Shown here one piece after another: positions 44,401 through 51,182 of a stretch of DNA of 64,000 nucleotides; positions within the stretch are counted from its first letter, which is position 1, and each line of letters starts with the position of its first letter. A program made the translations under genes and the position numbers. Origin of the DNA: an uncultured Oscillospiraceae bacterium (GTDB lineage: Bacteria > Bacillota > Clostridia > Oscillospirales > Oscillospiraceae); contig CAKUMO010000003.1 of the NCBI GenBank assembly GCA_934667815.1, positions 29,469-93,468 of the forward strand, in the 5' to 3' direction. The notes under the pieces are model-generated. The model was not told where the DNA came from and ran no database searches. It saw nothing but the letters and a program-made list of their open reading frames with translations.

Positions 44401-46878
44401 GTCGAAGAGGATTGGCCGAAGTCCGGCGACTGGATGAACGAGGTTCTCTCTGGAAAGGAATATTACGAGACGAAGCTCCCACGCTGGGAAGCGCTTCATA
44501 CGATTACTACGCTTGGTACCTTATATGAAATCACCGGAACGCGCAAGTATTACACAGCGCTTGAAAATATTTGGTGGAGCATTCTGAAAACCGATCGGCA
44601 TAACACCGGCGGTTTCAGCAGCGGCGAACAGGCGTGCGGCAGCCCTTACAGCACAGGCGCCATTGAGACCTGCTGTACGGTTGCATGGATGGGGCTGAGT
44701 ACGGAGTATCTCCAGCTTTCCAAAAACTCCCTAGTGGCAGATGAGCTTGAGCTGTCATACTTCAACAGTATGCTTGCATCTTTACTCGAAGACTTCCGCT
44801 ATACAACATATGATTCGCCGATGCAAGGCATCTTAACCCCCTCGCCGTTGTCGCTCGCATTTCAAAAGAATTCTGGGGCAGTGGACTTTAGCTGCTGTCA
44901 GGCAAATCTTGCAAGAGGTATCGGTTCCGTATCTCAATGGGCTGTACTGACCGATACAAAGGGAATGTACTTGAACTACTACGGCCCCAGTTCCATTACC
45001 TCTGTGGCACCCAGCGGGCAAACCATCACTCTGAAGCAAACAACGCAATATCCGTTGAATGGCAGCATTTGCGTAGAGATACAGGCAGCCAAACCGGAAG
45101 AATTTACGCTTTCTTTCCGGATTCCTTCCTGGGCAACGGCCAGCACAGTCACCATTGACGGGGAAACCTTCGCGGCGCAGGCAGGCTCTTATTTTGAACT
45201 CCACCGCATATGGGAGAGCGGAGATGTGGTTCATCTGGAGTTGGAAGTTGGTTTGCATTACTGGCTTGGCGAGGAAAACTATGCGAAAAAGACCGCAGTC
45301 TACTATGGTCCCATTCTTCTGGCAATTGAGCAGCGCACATTTGGCGGTGCCGGGTCCATCTTTGATGTTACCCTGCAAACCTCTGATCTGGAAACTGCTG
45401 TGATCTCTGATGGCAGCAATGATGACTGCTGGCTGATGGTTGACACGGTCGATGTGTACAATATGCCGGTCCGCCTAACAGATATGGCAAGTGTTCATTC
45501 AGATATGGACAATTTAGGCGGCCACCAGTACAGCACATGGCTGCAACTACGTCATGAGATGGATTTCCGTTGGTTTGTAAAAGGCAGACTGCCAATCTGG
45601 TGCAACATGCCCGAAAAACAGGGCAGACCGCGTCCGGACTATCCTGTGTACAACAATGCAGGCTTTATGCGCGTAGCCTGGGATATGGAAAATCTTCCCG
45701 CGGACTTGTATGCAGAGGAATGGGCGGCAGATACATTTGCCGACCAAGGCGGCGGTCACGGTGGCGCTTTGTCTGAAGTGACGGCAGCTCCTGGGAAAGG
45801 CTGTCATAAGTCACAGGCTTTGTCTTATTCTATCGTAAAATATGACGCTAATCTGTACTGGGCAAATGGCGTAGATCTCTATCCGAACAAGGACGAAACC
45901 GCGCTTGCCAACTGGAAAGGCGCAAAGCGACTGTGGCTGTGGTTGGATGCACGCGAGTTTTCCAATTCTGAATTGGCATTGGATTTTGCCATTAACGGTG
46001 AAAAGCCAAAAATCGGCGCGAATATCTACAGGATTTCTGCAAAGGGAGAGCTCCTGAAAACGCAGGAGGCGGCAGCGTATTCCGGCGCTTCTTTCAGCAG
46101 GATCTCCATCAGCAAGGGCTTTTCCGGTTGGGTCGGCGTAGATTTAGCCGACGTGGGCACAATTGATTCTATCAAGATGTTTTCCATCTCTATTGAGCCA
46201 AATGCATCAGACGTGAACGCTCACCTATACATCGACAACCTATATCTGGAGTACGAACAAGATCCGGATCTCACTGCAGAAATCGCCGCCTTAGACGAAG
46301 AGATCGGGAGCTACACGCCCGAGATCGTCAAGCGCGGCGACCGCAAGACCATCGAGGCGTTGGCCGACCGTGTGGATGCGCTTCTGGACGGCGAAAACCT
46401 CACAGAGGCCGAGCGCGACGCGCTCAAGGCGCTGCGCGAAAAACTTGACGCCCTGCTTGATCGTCTGGCAGAGCTTGACCGCATCTCCTTTGCGCCATCC
46501 ATCATCGAGGGCGCGGAGCAAACTTGGCACACGAAGTTCACTGACGGCGCACGCTTCTGCAGCGACGCTTCGTTCGACGAATTTGTCGCGGTCGAGGTAG
46601 ACGGCAAGGTGCTCACGGCCGAGGACTATACCGTCAGCGAGGGGACGACGGTCGCCGTTTTGGAGCCTGCTTTTCTGCGAACCCTCTCTGCGGACCTGCA
46701 CAGTCTCCGTATTATTTCGCTGAACGGTCACGCGGACACGACCTTCACCATCGTGCACGACAAAACTACGCCGCAGACCGGAGACGACGAACGGCTTGCA
46801 CTCTGGTTCGGCATTCTGGCATTCAGCGCCACGGCCATTGCCGCCGGTACGCTTCTGAAAAAGAAAAAAGAACATTAA
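41407..46878 (+). CDS. Secreted multidomain GH127-like enzyme with sortase-type anchor
   Basis: A 1823-residue exported protein. Residues 1-23 are a signal peptide. Three related beta-sandwich modules occupy about 28-218, 241-432 and 458-665; shared marks are a TDW..A/YQELW strand, SGWTS and GWVRIP. An Ig/cadherin-like domain (about 675-762) follows. The GH127 catalytic part (about 792-1385) has Glu1087-x-Cys1089 and Cys1163-Cys1164. A fourth beta-sandwich module lies at about 1418-1618. The tail is a coiled FIVAR-like segment (1620-1692), an X2-like domain (1692-1788), and TPQTGDD, a hydrophobic helix and KKKKEH, a sortase-type wall anchor. G+C rises sharply at about 46265, where the tail begins. 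AAAAGGAG precedes the ATG. It likely binds and trims plant glycans at the cell surface. Confidence 0.87.
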   Translation: MKRVLLVLLTAALLVSILPVVSAETIEVAEHSSFETVLSMDDWTSGAKVNETSGYGNELAGIASITVSEEHAENGKCGRWDMEDSSGFWGQEICLNLTADSNITDWTGAKEVWAYFDLSHITHPTDIRLGFNNNGSGWTSMKNGEAIYLYDAATRAEQPPLAVGLWGEVTIPARFCGWVRVPITSLTFRSDLNLNLVRRVTVSFGLQTGEFAYFDSFCILRKEWNRDCGLPCDRSKERPVPVVEDAPYIELMSFDKWETGAIVGDSNGYGEAPNDMYRLLVTSEHAEHENALQWSMLQLDGFWGQQTALNIEADSGQTDWREYQELWCYVDIVGSSATAPVFRISSNNGGSGWTSLTAEAAVYFYDSQTRLKEISTIGQWGEIFLPSGFRGWVRIPMTSFTCYGDYSSNSVKRINISFTLNAGETAIIDSICALKEDWIPEMHGLPSERTTQASEIAELPANFTMIYDMESLPPRVSFGEKGDMTGLFDMHNRAGIGFLAKARNHGFNNSRALAWLTLSVGWNDTLWMNMDRAEGAVTDWRGAQELWFWADASEWKERGILDIYFVDENGVTWSTCRANCYSGTYYIQQDGKWVMRGLQSWGHVTLDAGYRGWVRISLNKETFLPLQNASEMALNGIKKIGFYVEQQSSNNTAVYIDNIGIGRSYNAESAPQFNEAVLTTPKIISYKNALSNLLNCSAEDSGVVRYQLSAEAKHGKAIINAYNGTVNYRPAQDYVGLDEFTVCAYNENFGYTELTVQVTVLDQEDPVADSVADIPEANPAWPVYPGDTELPQPDGSRASSKVNDMALEGYVAQNIDANIANWQIDALEKNPAIIGLIHEANSGVEKSEYGGAVLPWTGEFVGKHLLGIAYSYQAAPSRALKDSGDKIVALLKEAQGGDGYLGIYRNGDRMGFDGYNWDVWNHYHSICGLLQWSDVAGNQDAFEVAEKAIDYVYDFFVAGNRSFDSAGNQTMNLAISHAFALMYQHTDKKKYLDAAIQIVEEDWPKSGDWMNEVLSGKEYYETKLPRWEALHTITTLGTLYEITGTRKYYTALENIWWSILKTDRHNTGGFSSGEQACGSPYSTGAIETCCTVAWMGLSTEYLQLSKNSLVADELELSYFNSMLASLLEDFRYTTYDSPMQGILTPSPLSLAFQKNSGAVDFSCCQANLARGIGSVSQWAVLTDTKGMYLNYYGPSSITSVAPSGQTITLKQTTQYPLNGSICVEIQAAKPEEFTLSFRIPSWATASTVTIDGETFAAQAGSYFELHRIWESGDVVHLELEVGLHYWLGEENYAKKTAVYYGPILLAIEQRTFGGAGSIFDVTLQTSDLETAVISDGSNDDCWLMVDTVDVYNMPVRLTDMASVHSDMDNLGGHQYSTWLQLRHEMDFRWFVKGRLPIWCNMPEKQGRPRPDYPVYNNAGFMRVAWDMENLPADLYAEEWAADTFADQGGGHGGALSEVTAAPGKGCHKSQALSYSIVKYDANLYWANGVDLYPNKDETALANWKGAKRLWLWLDAREFSNSELALDFAINGEKPKIGANIYRISAKGELLKTQEAAAYSGASFSRISISKGFSGWVGVDLADVGTIDSIKMFSISIEPNASDVNAHLYIDNLYLEYEQDPDLTAEIAALDEEIGSYTPEIVKRGDRKTIEALADRVDALLDGENLTEAERDALKALREKLDALLDRLAELDRISFAPSIIEGAEQTWHTKFTDGARFCSDASFDEFVAVEVDGKVLTAEDYTVSEGTTVAVLEPAFLRTLSADLHSLRIISLNGHADTTFTIVHDKTTPQTGDDERLALWFGILAFSATAIAAGTLLKKKKEH

Positions 46879-47197
46879 TGTAGAACAGACTTCTCAATAG
46901 GCTTGAAGCTCCTGCGGCGGTGCGGCCATCCCCGGCGCCCTCAGGCAACGGCAGCTTTAACGGGAAAAAGGTGCTCGACGCTAGAAAGAAAACCAAGGGG
47001 TGCACCGTCGGCAAAACTGGCTGGTCATTGACCTCGGCAAGCCATTCCATTAACCATCAATCCTTCCGCGGCGAAAGGGGCGCTAGGGAGCCCTGCTTCA
47101 ACGCCAAGGCCTTCGCTCTCGAGGTTCTGAAGAATCCGAACGTCTCCGTCTCCGGCCTTGCCAAACAGAAACGCTGGGACGGAGGTCGGGCCGGTCA
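46879..47197. other. Gene-free stretch after the GH127 gene
   Basis: About 320 bases of mixed composition with only short, unrelated frames. No promoter, hairpin or homology was recognised. It may be debris from insertions, since a transposase fragment begins immediately after. Confidence 0.5.
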
Positions 47198-47413
47198 ATA
47201 ACGGTACAGACGCGCTCAGATAATGTGATCGAGCGGCTGAACCGGGAGATCCGCCGCAGAACCCGCGTGGTGGGGACGTTCCCTGACGGGAACTCCGCCC
47301 TGATGATGGTCTGCGCGAGACTGCGCCATGTGGCGGGCACGCAGTGGGGCTGCAAGAAATACATGAATATGAAGCACCTCGAGATCATCGAGCAGGACCT
47401 GCTGGTCGGGTGA
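47198..47413 (+). pseudogene. IS256-family transposase, C-terminal fragment
   Basis: Reading on the plus strand from 47198, TRSDNVIERLNREIRRRT and then VVGTFPDGNSAL, RLRHVAGTQWG and KKYMNMKHLE match the last 70 residues or so of IS256-type (Mutator-like) transposases. The DDE catalytic domain and the upstream two thirds of the gene are absent, and no terminal inverted repeats were identified. This is the debris of an insertion at the right side of the island. Confidence 0.75.
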
Positions 47414-47441
47414 GTGGCAGTCGGCTCGCGAAGCGTCAAGG

Positions 47442-47604
47442 GAAGCTCTGATTAAATCGGCAAGAGCCGACGGTGAAAGATTTTGCTTCCGGACAAGGTT
47501 CGAAAAATGAGGGAATACTGTATGTATTTCCCATTTTTCGAACCGATGGCTGGGGGCAAAAGATTCGCCGCTCAGCCGCAGACGATTTAATCAGAGTTTC
47601 CCAA
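47442..47604. repeat. 163-base palindromic MITE-like element
   Basis: Terminal inverted repeats GGGAAGCTCTGATTAAATCG (47442-47461) and its complement (47585-47604) match at 19 of 20 bases. The centre is a strong stem, GGTTCGAAAAATG..GTATT pairing around TGTAT at about 47499-47547, and the flanks between also pair partially. It has no coding content. It is too large and symmetrical for a terminator and looks like a non-autonomous mobile element or REP-like palindrome. Confidence 0.7.
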
Positions 47605-47669
47605 GGGGCAAGACAAGCGGCTGCCGCCGCCCTTGACCCTTTGCGCACCGACCGACCTAAAGTAACCAA

Positions 47670-47693
47670 GGGGGGGCGCCGAAGCACCCCCCC
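47670..47693. repeat. G-run/C-run hairpin
   Basis: Seven G and seven C enclose a 10-base segment that can itself pair (GC..GC). It follows the palindromic element by 65 bases and no gene is attached to it. Confidence 0.5.
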
Positions 47694-47749
47694 TGTAATA
47701 GATTTCTGCCAGATACCAGAATCAAATTTGCGCATAAACCTTGACACTG

Positions 47750-47860
47750 CCTTTTGTAAATCAACTCAGAGAGAAAAATCCATTAAATTGTGAATCGTTT
47801 TTGACGATTACGGACTTTTTTGACAGTCTGAAAGGACGCTGCGGTTGCAGCGTCCTTTTT
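47750..47860. repeat. Hairpin repeat, partial copy C, ending in a bidirectional terminator
   Basis: The stretch from CTTTTGTAAAT to GACAGTCTGAA matches the right third of copy A (about 297-380), including GAATTGTGAATCG-like and GACGATTACGGACTTTTTTG blocks. The end hairpin again has its own stem, AAAGGACGCTGC with GCAGCGTCCTTT (47831-47858, 12 perfect pairs, 4-base loop), followed by TT. The left part of the repeat is missing. It lies 20 bases from the stop of the zinc-ribbon gene and could end transcription of that gene. Confidence 0.75.
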
Positions 47861-47880
47861 ATATGTTTCTTATGTACTTC

Positions 47881-48873
47881 TTACCATCCGGAGGAGAAGA
47901 TGTCTCCGAAGATGTCGTTGATGCCCTGATTGATGAGGCTGCTCACGGTGACGGTGGAACTCACCAGCCAGTCGCGCATGCTGTCCAGCGCGACATAGCC
48001 CACGACGAAGAAGCCCAGCAGGAGCAGGATGTTCAGCGCCTTGGGCGGCACGTTGTAGACATGGAACACCGTAACGACCGCCGTGATCGCCCAGACCGCG
48101 AAGATCACCACGCCGATGGCGCCGAAGAACCACGAGACGATGAGCGTCAGCAGGCAGGACGTGAGCGTCAGTGCGGCGGGAACGAGCGCGCCGGTGCCGA
48201 CGACGGCCAGAATGCCTTTAAAGTCTGCCTCGACCTTATTGATCTTGCTCAAAGCAAAGTAGCCCAGCAGCGTGATGCCGCCCGCGACGACGGGTGCGAA
48301 CAGGCCGACGGTGAGCCATGCCCAGACCGGGAAGGGCGCATACTCGATCTTCCAGCGCAGGGCGTAGACCAGCGTTGCGAAGAAGCAGCAGATGACGGCC
48401 AGCGCGAGGCCGATGATGCCGCCGAGCATATCCTTCTTCTCCGCAGAGCTTTTCAGCTCTGCCACAGGATCCTTGATGAAGCGGATGAACTTCTTGGGAA
48501 GATCCGCCATTGCAAGGCCAAAGGCGCTCGGCTCCTTGGGCTGCGGCGGCGCCTGCACCGGCTGCTGATGCGGGGCCTGATACTGCTGCTGATAGGGCTG
48601 ATATTGGGGCTGCTGGTATTGCTGCTGATAGGGCTGCTGCTGATACTGCGGAGCCTGATATTGCGGTTGCTGGTACTGAGGCTGCTGGTATTGCGGAGCC
48701 TGATACTGCGGCTGCTGATATTGGGGCTGCTGGTACTGCGGCTGCTCAGGCTGCGGTGCGGGCTGCTGGTACTGCGGCTGCTCAGGCTGCGGTGCGGGCT
48801 GCTCGACCTGCGTGCAGGGGCAGATGCCATTCTCGGGCAGCGGACGGCCGCACTTCGTGCAGAATCCTGCCAT
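47881..48873 (-). CDS. Zinc-ribbon, QYQP-repeat, multi-helix membrane protein
   Basis: A 330-residue protein of unknown role. A short zinc ribbon (FCTKCGRPLPENGICPCT, residues 4-21) opens it. Then comes an 85-residue low-complexity region of PQYQQ/PQYQAP repeats (about 25-108). A linker with DLPKKFIRFIKDP follows, and about five hydrophobic segments fill residues 155-325, resembling YIP1/DUF-type membrane domains. The ribbon and repeat are cytoplasmic if the usual topology holds. It has a consensus promoter upstream. No operon partner. Confidence 0.75.
   Translation of the reverse strand: MAGFCTKCGRPLPENGICPCTQVEQPAPQPEQPQYQQPAPQPEQPQYQQPQYQQPQYQAPQYQQPQYQQPQYQAPQYQQQPYQQQYQQPQYQPYQQQYQAPHQQPVQAPPQPKEPSAFGLAMADLPKKFIRFIKDPVAELKSSAEKKDMLGGIIGLALAVICCFFATLVYALRWKIEYAPFPVWAWLTVGLFAPVVAGGITLLGYFALSKINKVEADFKGILAVVGTGALVPAALTLTSCLLTLIVSWFFGAIGVVIFAVWAITAVVTVFHVYNVPPKALNILLLLGFFVVGYVALDSMRDWLVSSTVTVSSLINQGINDIFGDIFSSGW
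48560..48800. repeat. Coding tandem repeat in the zinc-ribbon gene
   Basis: Imperfect 12-15-base units (GGCTGCTGGTACTGC and variants) encoding the Gln-Tyr-Gln-Pro repeats. Length may vary between strains by slippage. Confidence 0.75.
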
Positions 48874-48923
48874 GATGAATTCCTCCCTGTTTCCGGCGGT
48901 TTTACCGCCATATGGTTAAGTTA

Positions 48924-48952
48924 ATTATAAACAATGTTCCGGGCGCTGTCAA
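48924..48952 (-). promoter_or_regulatory. Consensus promoter of the zinc-ribbon gene
   Basis: Minus strand TTGACA (48952-48947), 17 bases, TATAAT (48929-48924): a full match to both boxes, about 50 bases before the ATG. Confidence 0.88.
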
Positions 48953-48973
48953 TCGTCTGCCGGGAAAAAACGC

Positions 48974-49921
48974 TTATTCCGCCAAAAACTCCCGGATTGC
49001 GCCGTCGTAAACCTCGGTATTGTTGATGCGCAGATGCGAATGCGAGCCCTTGTCCATCCAGACGAGCTTCTTCGGCGCGGTGCACTTGGCATAGAGCTGC
49101 TCGGCGCGCTTGGGCAGCGAGAAGGTATCCTTCGTGCCGTGCAGGAACAAGATCGGCGTTTTCACGCGGTCAATGTAGCGGATGGGCGCGTTTTTCGCCA
49201 CGTCCACACCGGACTCGCGCTTGGCGATCCAGAAAATCTCGTTCATCACCGGGAACACCGGCTTGCCCTCGGCCTTCATGTGCAGCTTGAACGACTCCTT
49301 GAAGGTCGCAAACAGTCCCTCGACGACCAGATGCGACACATACGGCGGAAACTCCGGCCGTGCCGCCGCCAGCACCACCGCCGCGCCACCGACGCAGATG
49401 CCGTGCAGCACGATCTCGCGGTTGTGCAGCGTCTCGTGGGCAAAGACCGTCCACGCCAGCACGTCGGAGAATTCCTTCGTGCCGCAGCAGTTGTATTTGC
49501 CGTCGCTCAGGCCGTGCGCACGCGGATCGACCACCAGCACATTGCAGCCGGCCGCGACGTAAGGCTCCGCGAAGTAGTAGCTGTAATATAACGTTTCCGT
49601 TCTGCCGGGGAAGATGATGACGCAGCGCTCCGCGCCGAAGTCAAAATATTCGCCCGCGAGCTTCAGTCCCTCGTTTTCGATCTCCACCGGACGCATATGC
49701 GCGGCGTTTTCACGCCCCCACTGCATGCCCAGCTCGAACATATGCGTGTGCTCGGGGTTCGGCGGGTAGCTGTTGGCGCGCCGCCATTTGTTTTCGTCGG
49801 TGCGCACGAGAATGTTCTGATAGACCTTTTTTGCAATGCCCATGGTCGCGCAGACCATGGCGACCAGCGACACCAACGCGAACGCTGCGACGCCGATCAG
49901 AATCCAAGCCCAAGTCGGCAT
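48974..49921 (-). CDS. Membrane-anchored alpha/beta hydrolase with Cys nucleophile
   Basis: A 315-residue protein. Residues 4-28 form an N-terminal transmembrane anchor (WAWILIGVAAFALVSLVAMV). The alpha/beta-hydrolase fold follows: VIIFPGRTETLYYSY as oxyanion region, VVDPRAHGLSDG, the nucleophile elbow LHGICVGGAA, HGTKDTF with the acid Asp near residue 268, and KGSHSHLR with the His. The elbow has Cys176 where the family normally has Ser, as in dienelactone hydrolases. The ATG at 49921 is chosen since it begins the anchor. Stand-alone gene, substrate unknown. Confidence 0.85.
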   Translation of the reverse strand: MPTWAWILIGVAAFALVSLVAMVCATMGIAKKVYQNILVRTDENKWRRANSYPPNPEHTHMFELGMQWGRENAAHMRPVEIENEGLKLAGEYFDFGAERCVIIFPGRTETLYYSYYFAEPYVAAGCNVLVVDPRAHGLSDGKYNCCGTKEFSDVLAWTVFAHETLHNREIVLHGICVGGAAVVLAAARPEFPPYVSHLVVEGLFATFKESFKLHMKAEGKPVFPVMNEIFWIAKRESGVDVAKNAPIRYIDRVKTPILFLHGTKDTFSLPKRAEQLYAKCTAPKKLVWMDKGSHSHLRINNTEVYDGAIREFLAE

Positions 49922-49969
49922 GGAATCCCTCCCTCTCTCTTTCCCAGGGAATCCCTGTTTCTCGCTATC

Positions 49970-49998
49970 ATTATATCTGAAATGCGCGGAAAAGTAAA
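49970..49998 (-). promoter_or_regulatory. Promoter of the hydrolase gene
   Basis: Minus strand TTTACT (49998-49993), 17 bases, TATAAT (49975-49970), 50 bases before the ATG. Confidence 0.7.
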
Positions 49999-50022
49999 TC
50001 ACAATTATGTTATTTTTAGGGC

Positions 50023-50051
50023 TTGAAAATGCCGAAAAATCGTACTATAAT
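50023..50051 (+). promoter_or_regulatory. Promoter of the DegV gene
   Basis: TTGAAA (50023-50028), 17 bases, TATAAT (50046-50051), 30 bases before the ATG at 50081. Confidence 0.85.
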
Positions 50052-50080
50052 GAATTTAAAAATAGAGGAGGAGAAAATCC

Positions 50081-51013
50081 ATGCAAAATTTCGCAATTCT
50101 GACCGACACCGCCTGCGACATGACCGCCGAGCTGCGCGAGCGCTTCGGCATCGACGGCTATGTGCGCGGCACGCTGAATTTCCCGGACGGCCACTCCGAG
50201 CTTTCCGATCTGGATTGGGGCAACATGACGCCCGAGACATACTACGCCAGCATGAAGGACAAAAAGTCCCTGTATTCGACCTCGCTGCCCGCGCCGCAGG
50301 AGATTTCCGACCTGTTCGAGCGTTTCCTCTCGCAGGGCCGCGACGTGCTCTTTGCCTGCATCGCCACCGGCCTGAGCGGCACCTATGCCACAGCCTGCGC
50401 TATCGCAAACGATCTGCGCGAAAAATATCCCGAGCGCCGCATTCGCTGCGTGGCCACGCGCTACTGCGGCGGCGAGGCGTTGCTGCTGACCCGCGTGAGC
50501 GAGCTGCGCGCCGAGGGCAAAAGTCTCGACGAGACCGCCGACTGGCTGGAGCTCAACGTGCGCCGTCTGCACCAGATGGGCGCGCTGGAGGATCTGTTCT
50601 TCTGCAAGCGCATGGGCCGCGTCTCCGGCGCGGCCGCCGTCATGGGCACGCTCGTGGGCATCCGCCCGATGGCCGACCTCGACCCCGAGACCGGTCTGAG
50701 CACACCCATCGGCAAGGTGCGCGGCCGCAAGGCCTCCATTGATATGGCGATCGAGTACATCCGCCGGACGATCGAGGCACCGGAAGAACAGATCATTTTC
50801 GTCACGCATTCCGTGCGTCCGGAGCAGGCGGCGGAGCTGAAGCGGCGCATCGAGCAGGAGTTCAAGCCGCGCGAGGTCATCGTCACGACGGTCTGTCAGG
50901 CCTGCGGTGCCTCCATCGGCCCGGGGCTGTATGTCGCGTTCTATCTCGGTACGCCGCTCTCCGACGGTCTGACGAAGGAGCGCGCGCTGTTCGCCGAGCT
51001 GACAGGGAAATAA
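50081..51013 (+). CDS. DegV-family fatty-acid-binding protein
   Basis: A 310-residue DegV-type protein: FAILTDTACDM opens it, SLYSTSLPAPQE near residue 62 and ACIATGLSGTYATAC near 88 are the fatty-acid head-group loops, and IGVRPMADL-like GIRPMADLDPETG near 198 and VCQACGASIGPG near 270 follow. These cytoplasmic proteins hand fatty acids to fatty-acid kinase (FakA). No fakA gene is nearby. Single-gene unit between its own promoter and terminator. Confidence 0.9.
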   Translation: MQNFAILTDTACDMTAELRERFGIDGYVRGTLNFPDGHSELSDLDWGNMTPETYYASMKDKKSLYSTSLPAPQEISDLFERFLSQGRDVLFACIATGLSGTYATACAIANDLREKYPERRIRCVATRYCGGEALLLTRVSELRAEGKSLDETADWLELNVRRLHQMGALEDLFFCKRMGRVSGAAAVMGTLVGIRPMADLDPETGLSTPIGKVRGRKASIDMAIEYIRRTIEAPEEQIIFVTHSVRPEQAAELKRRIEQEFKPREVIVTTVCQACGASIGPGLYVAFYLGTPLSDGLTKERALFAELTGK

Positions 51014-51033
51014 AACAGGAACTGCTTACATAA

Positions 51034-51069
51034 AAATGCCCGCCGCAGGATGTCTGCGGCGGGCATTTT
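51034..51069 (+). terminator. Terminator after DegV
   Basis: AAATGCCCGCCGCAG and CTGCGGCGGGCATTT form a 15-bp stem with a 5-base loop, ending in TTTT. Confidence 0.85.
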
Positions 51070-51182
51070 GGGTCCAAACCGACTTTTTCCGCCGTCCGGC
51101 TTTTCTTTTTTCCGAAAGTATGATATGATATAAAAGAATAAATATATCCCCGCCTATCAAACTTTCTGACAGGAGGCCAACC

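Noticed and set aside
46920..47201. A 93-codon plus-strand frame after the GH127 gene
   Set aside because: No family motif, no ribosome site, and mixed composition; probably debris beside the transposase fragment.
48560..48800. Possible CRISPR-like array from regularly spaced repeats
   Set aside because: Units are contiguous, vary, and encode an in-frame QYQP repeat; there are no spacers and no cas genes.
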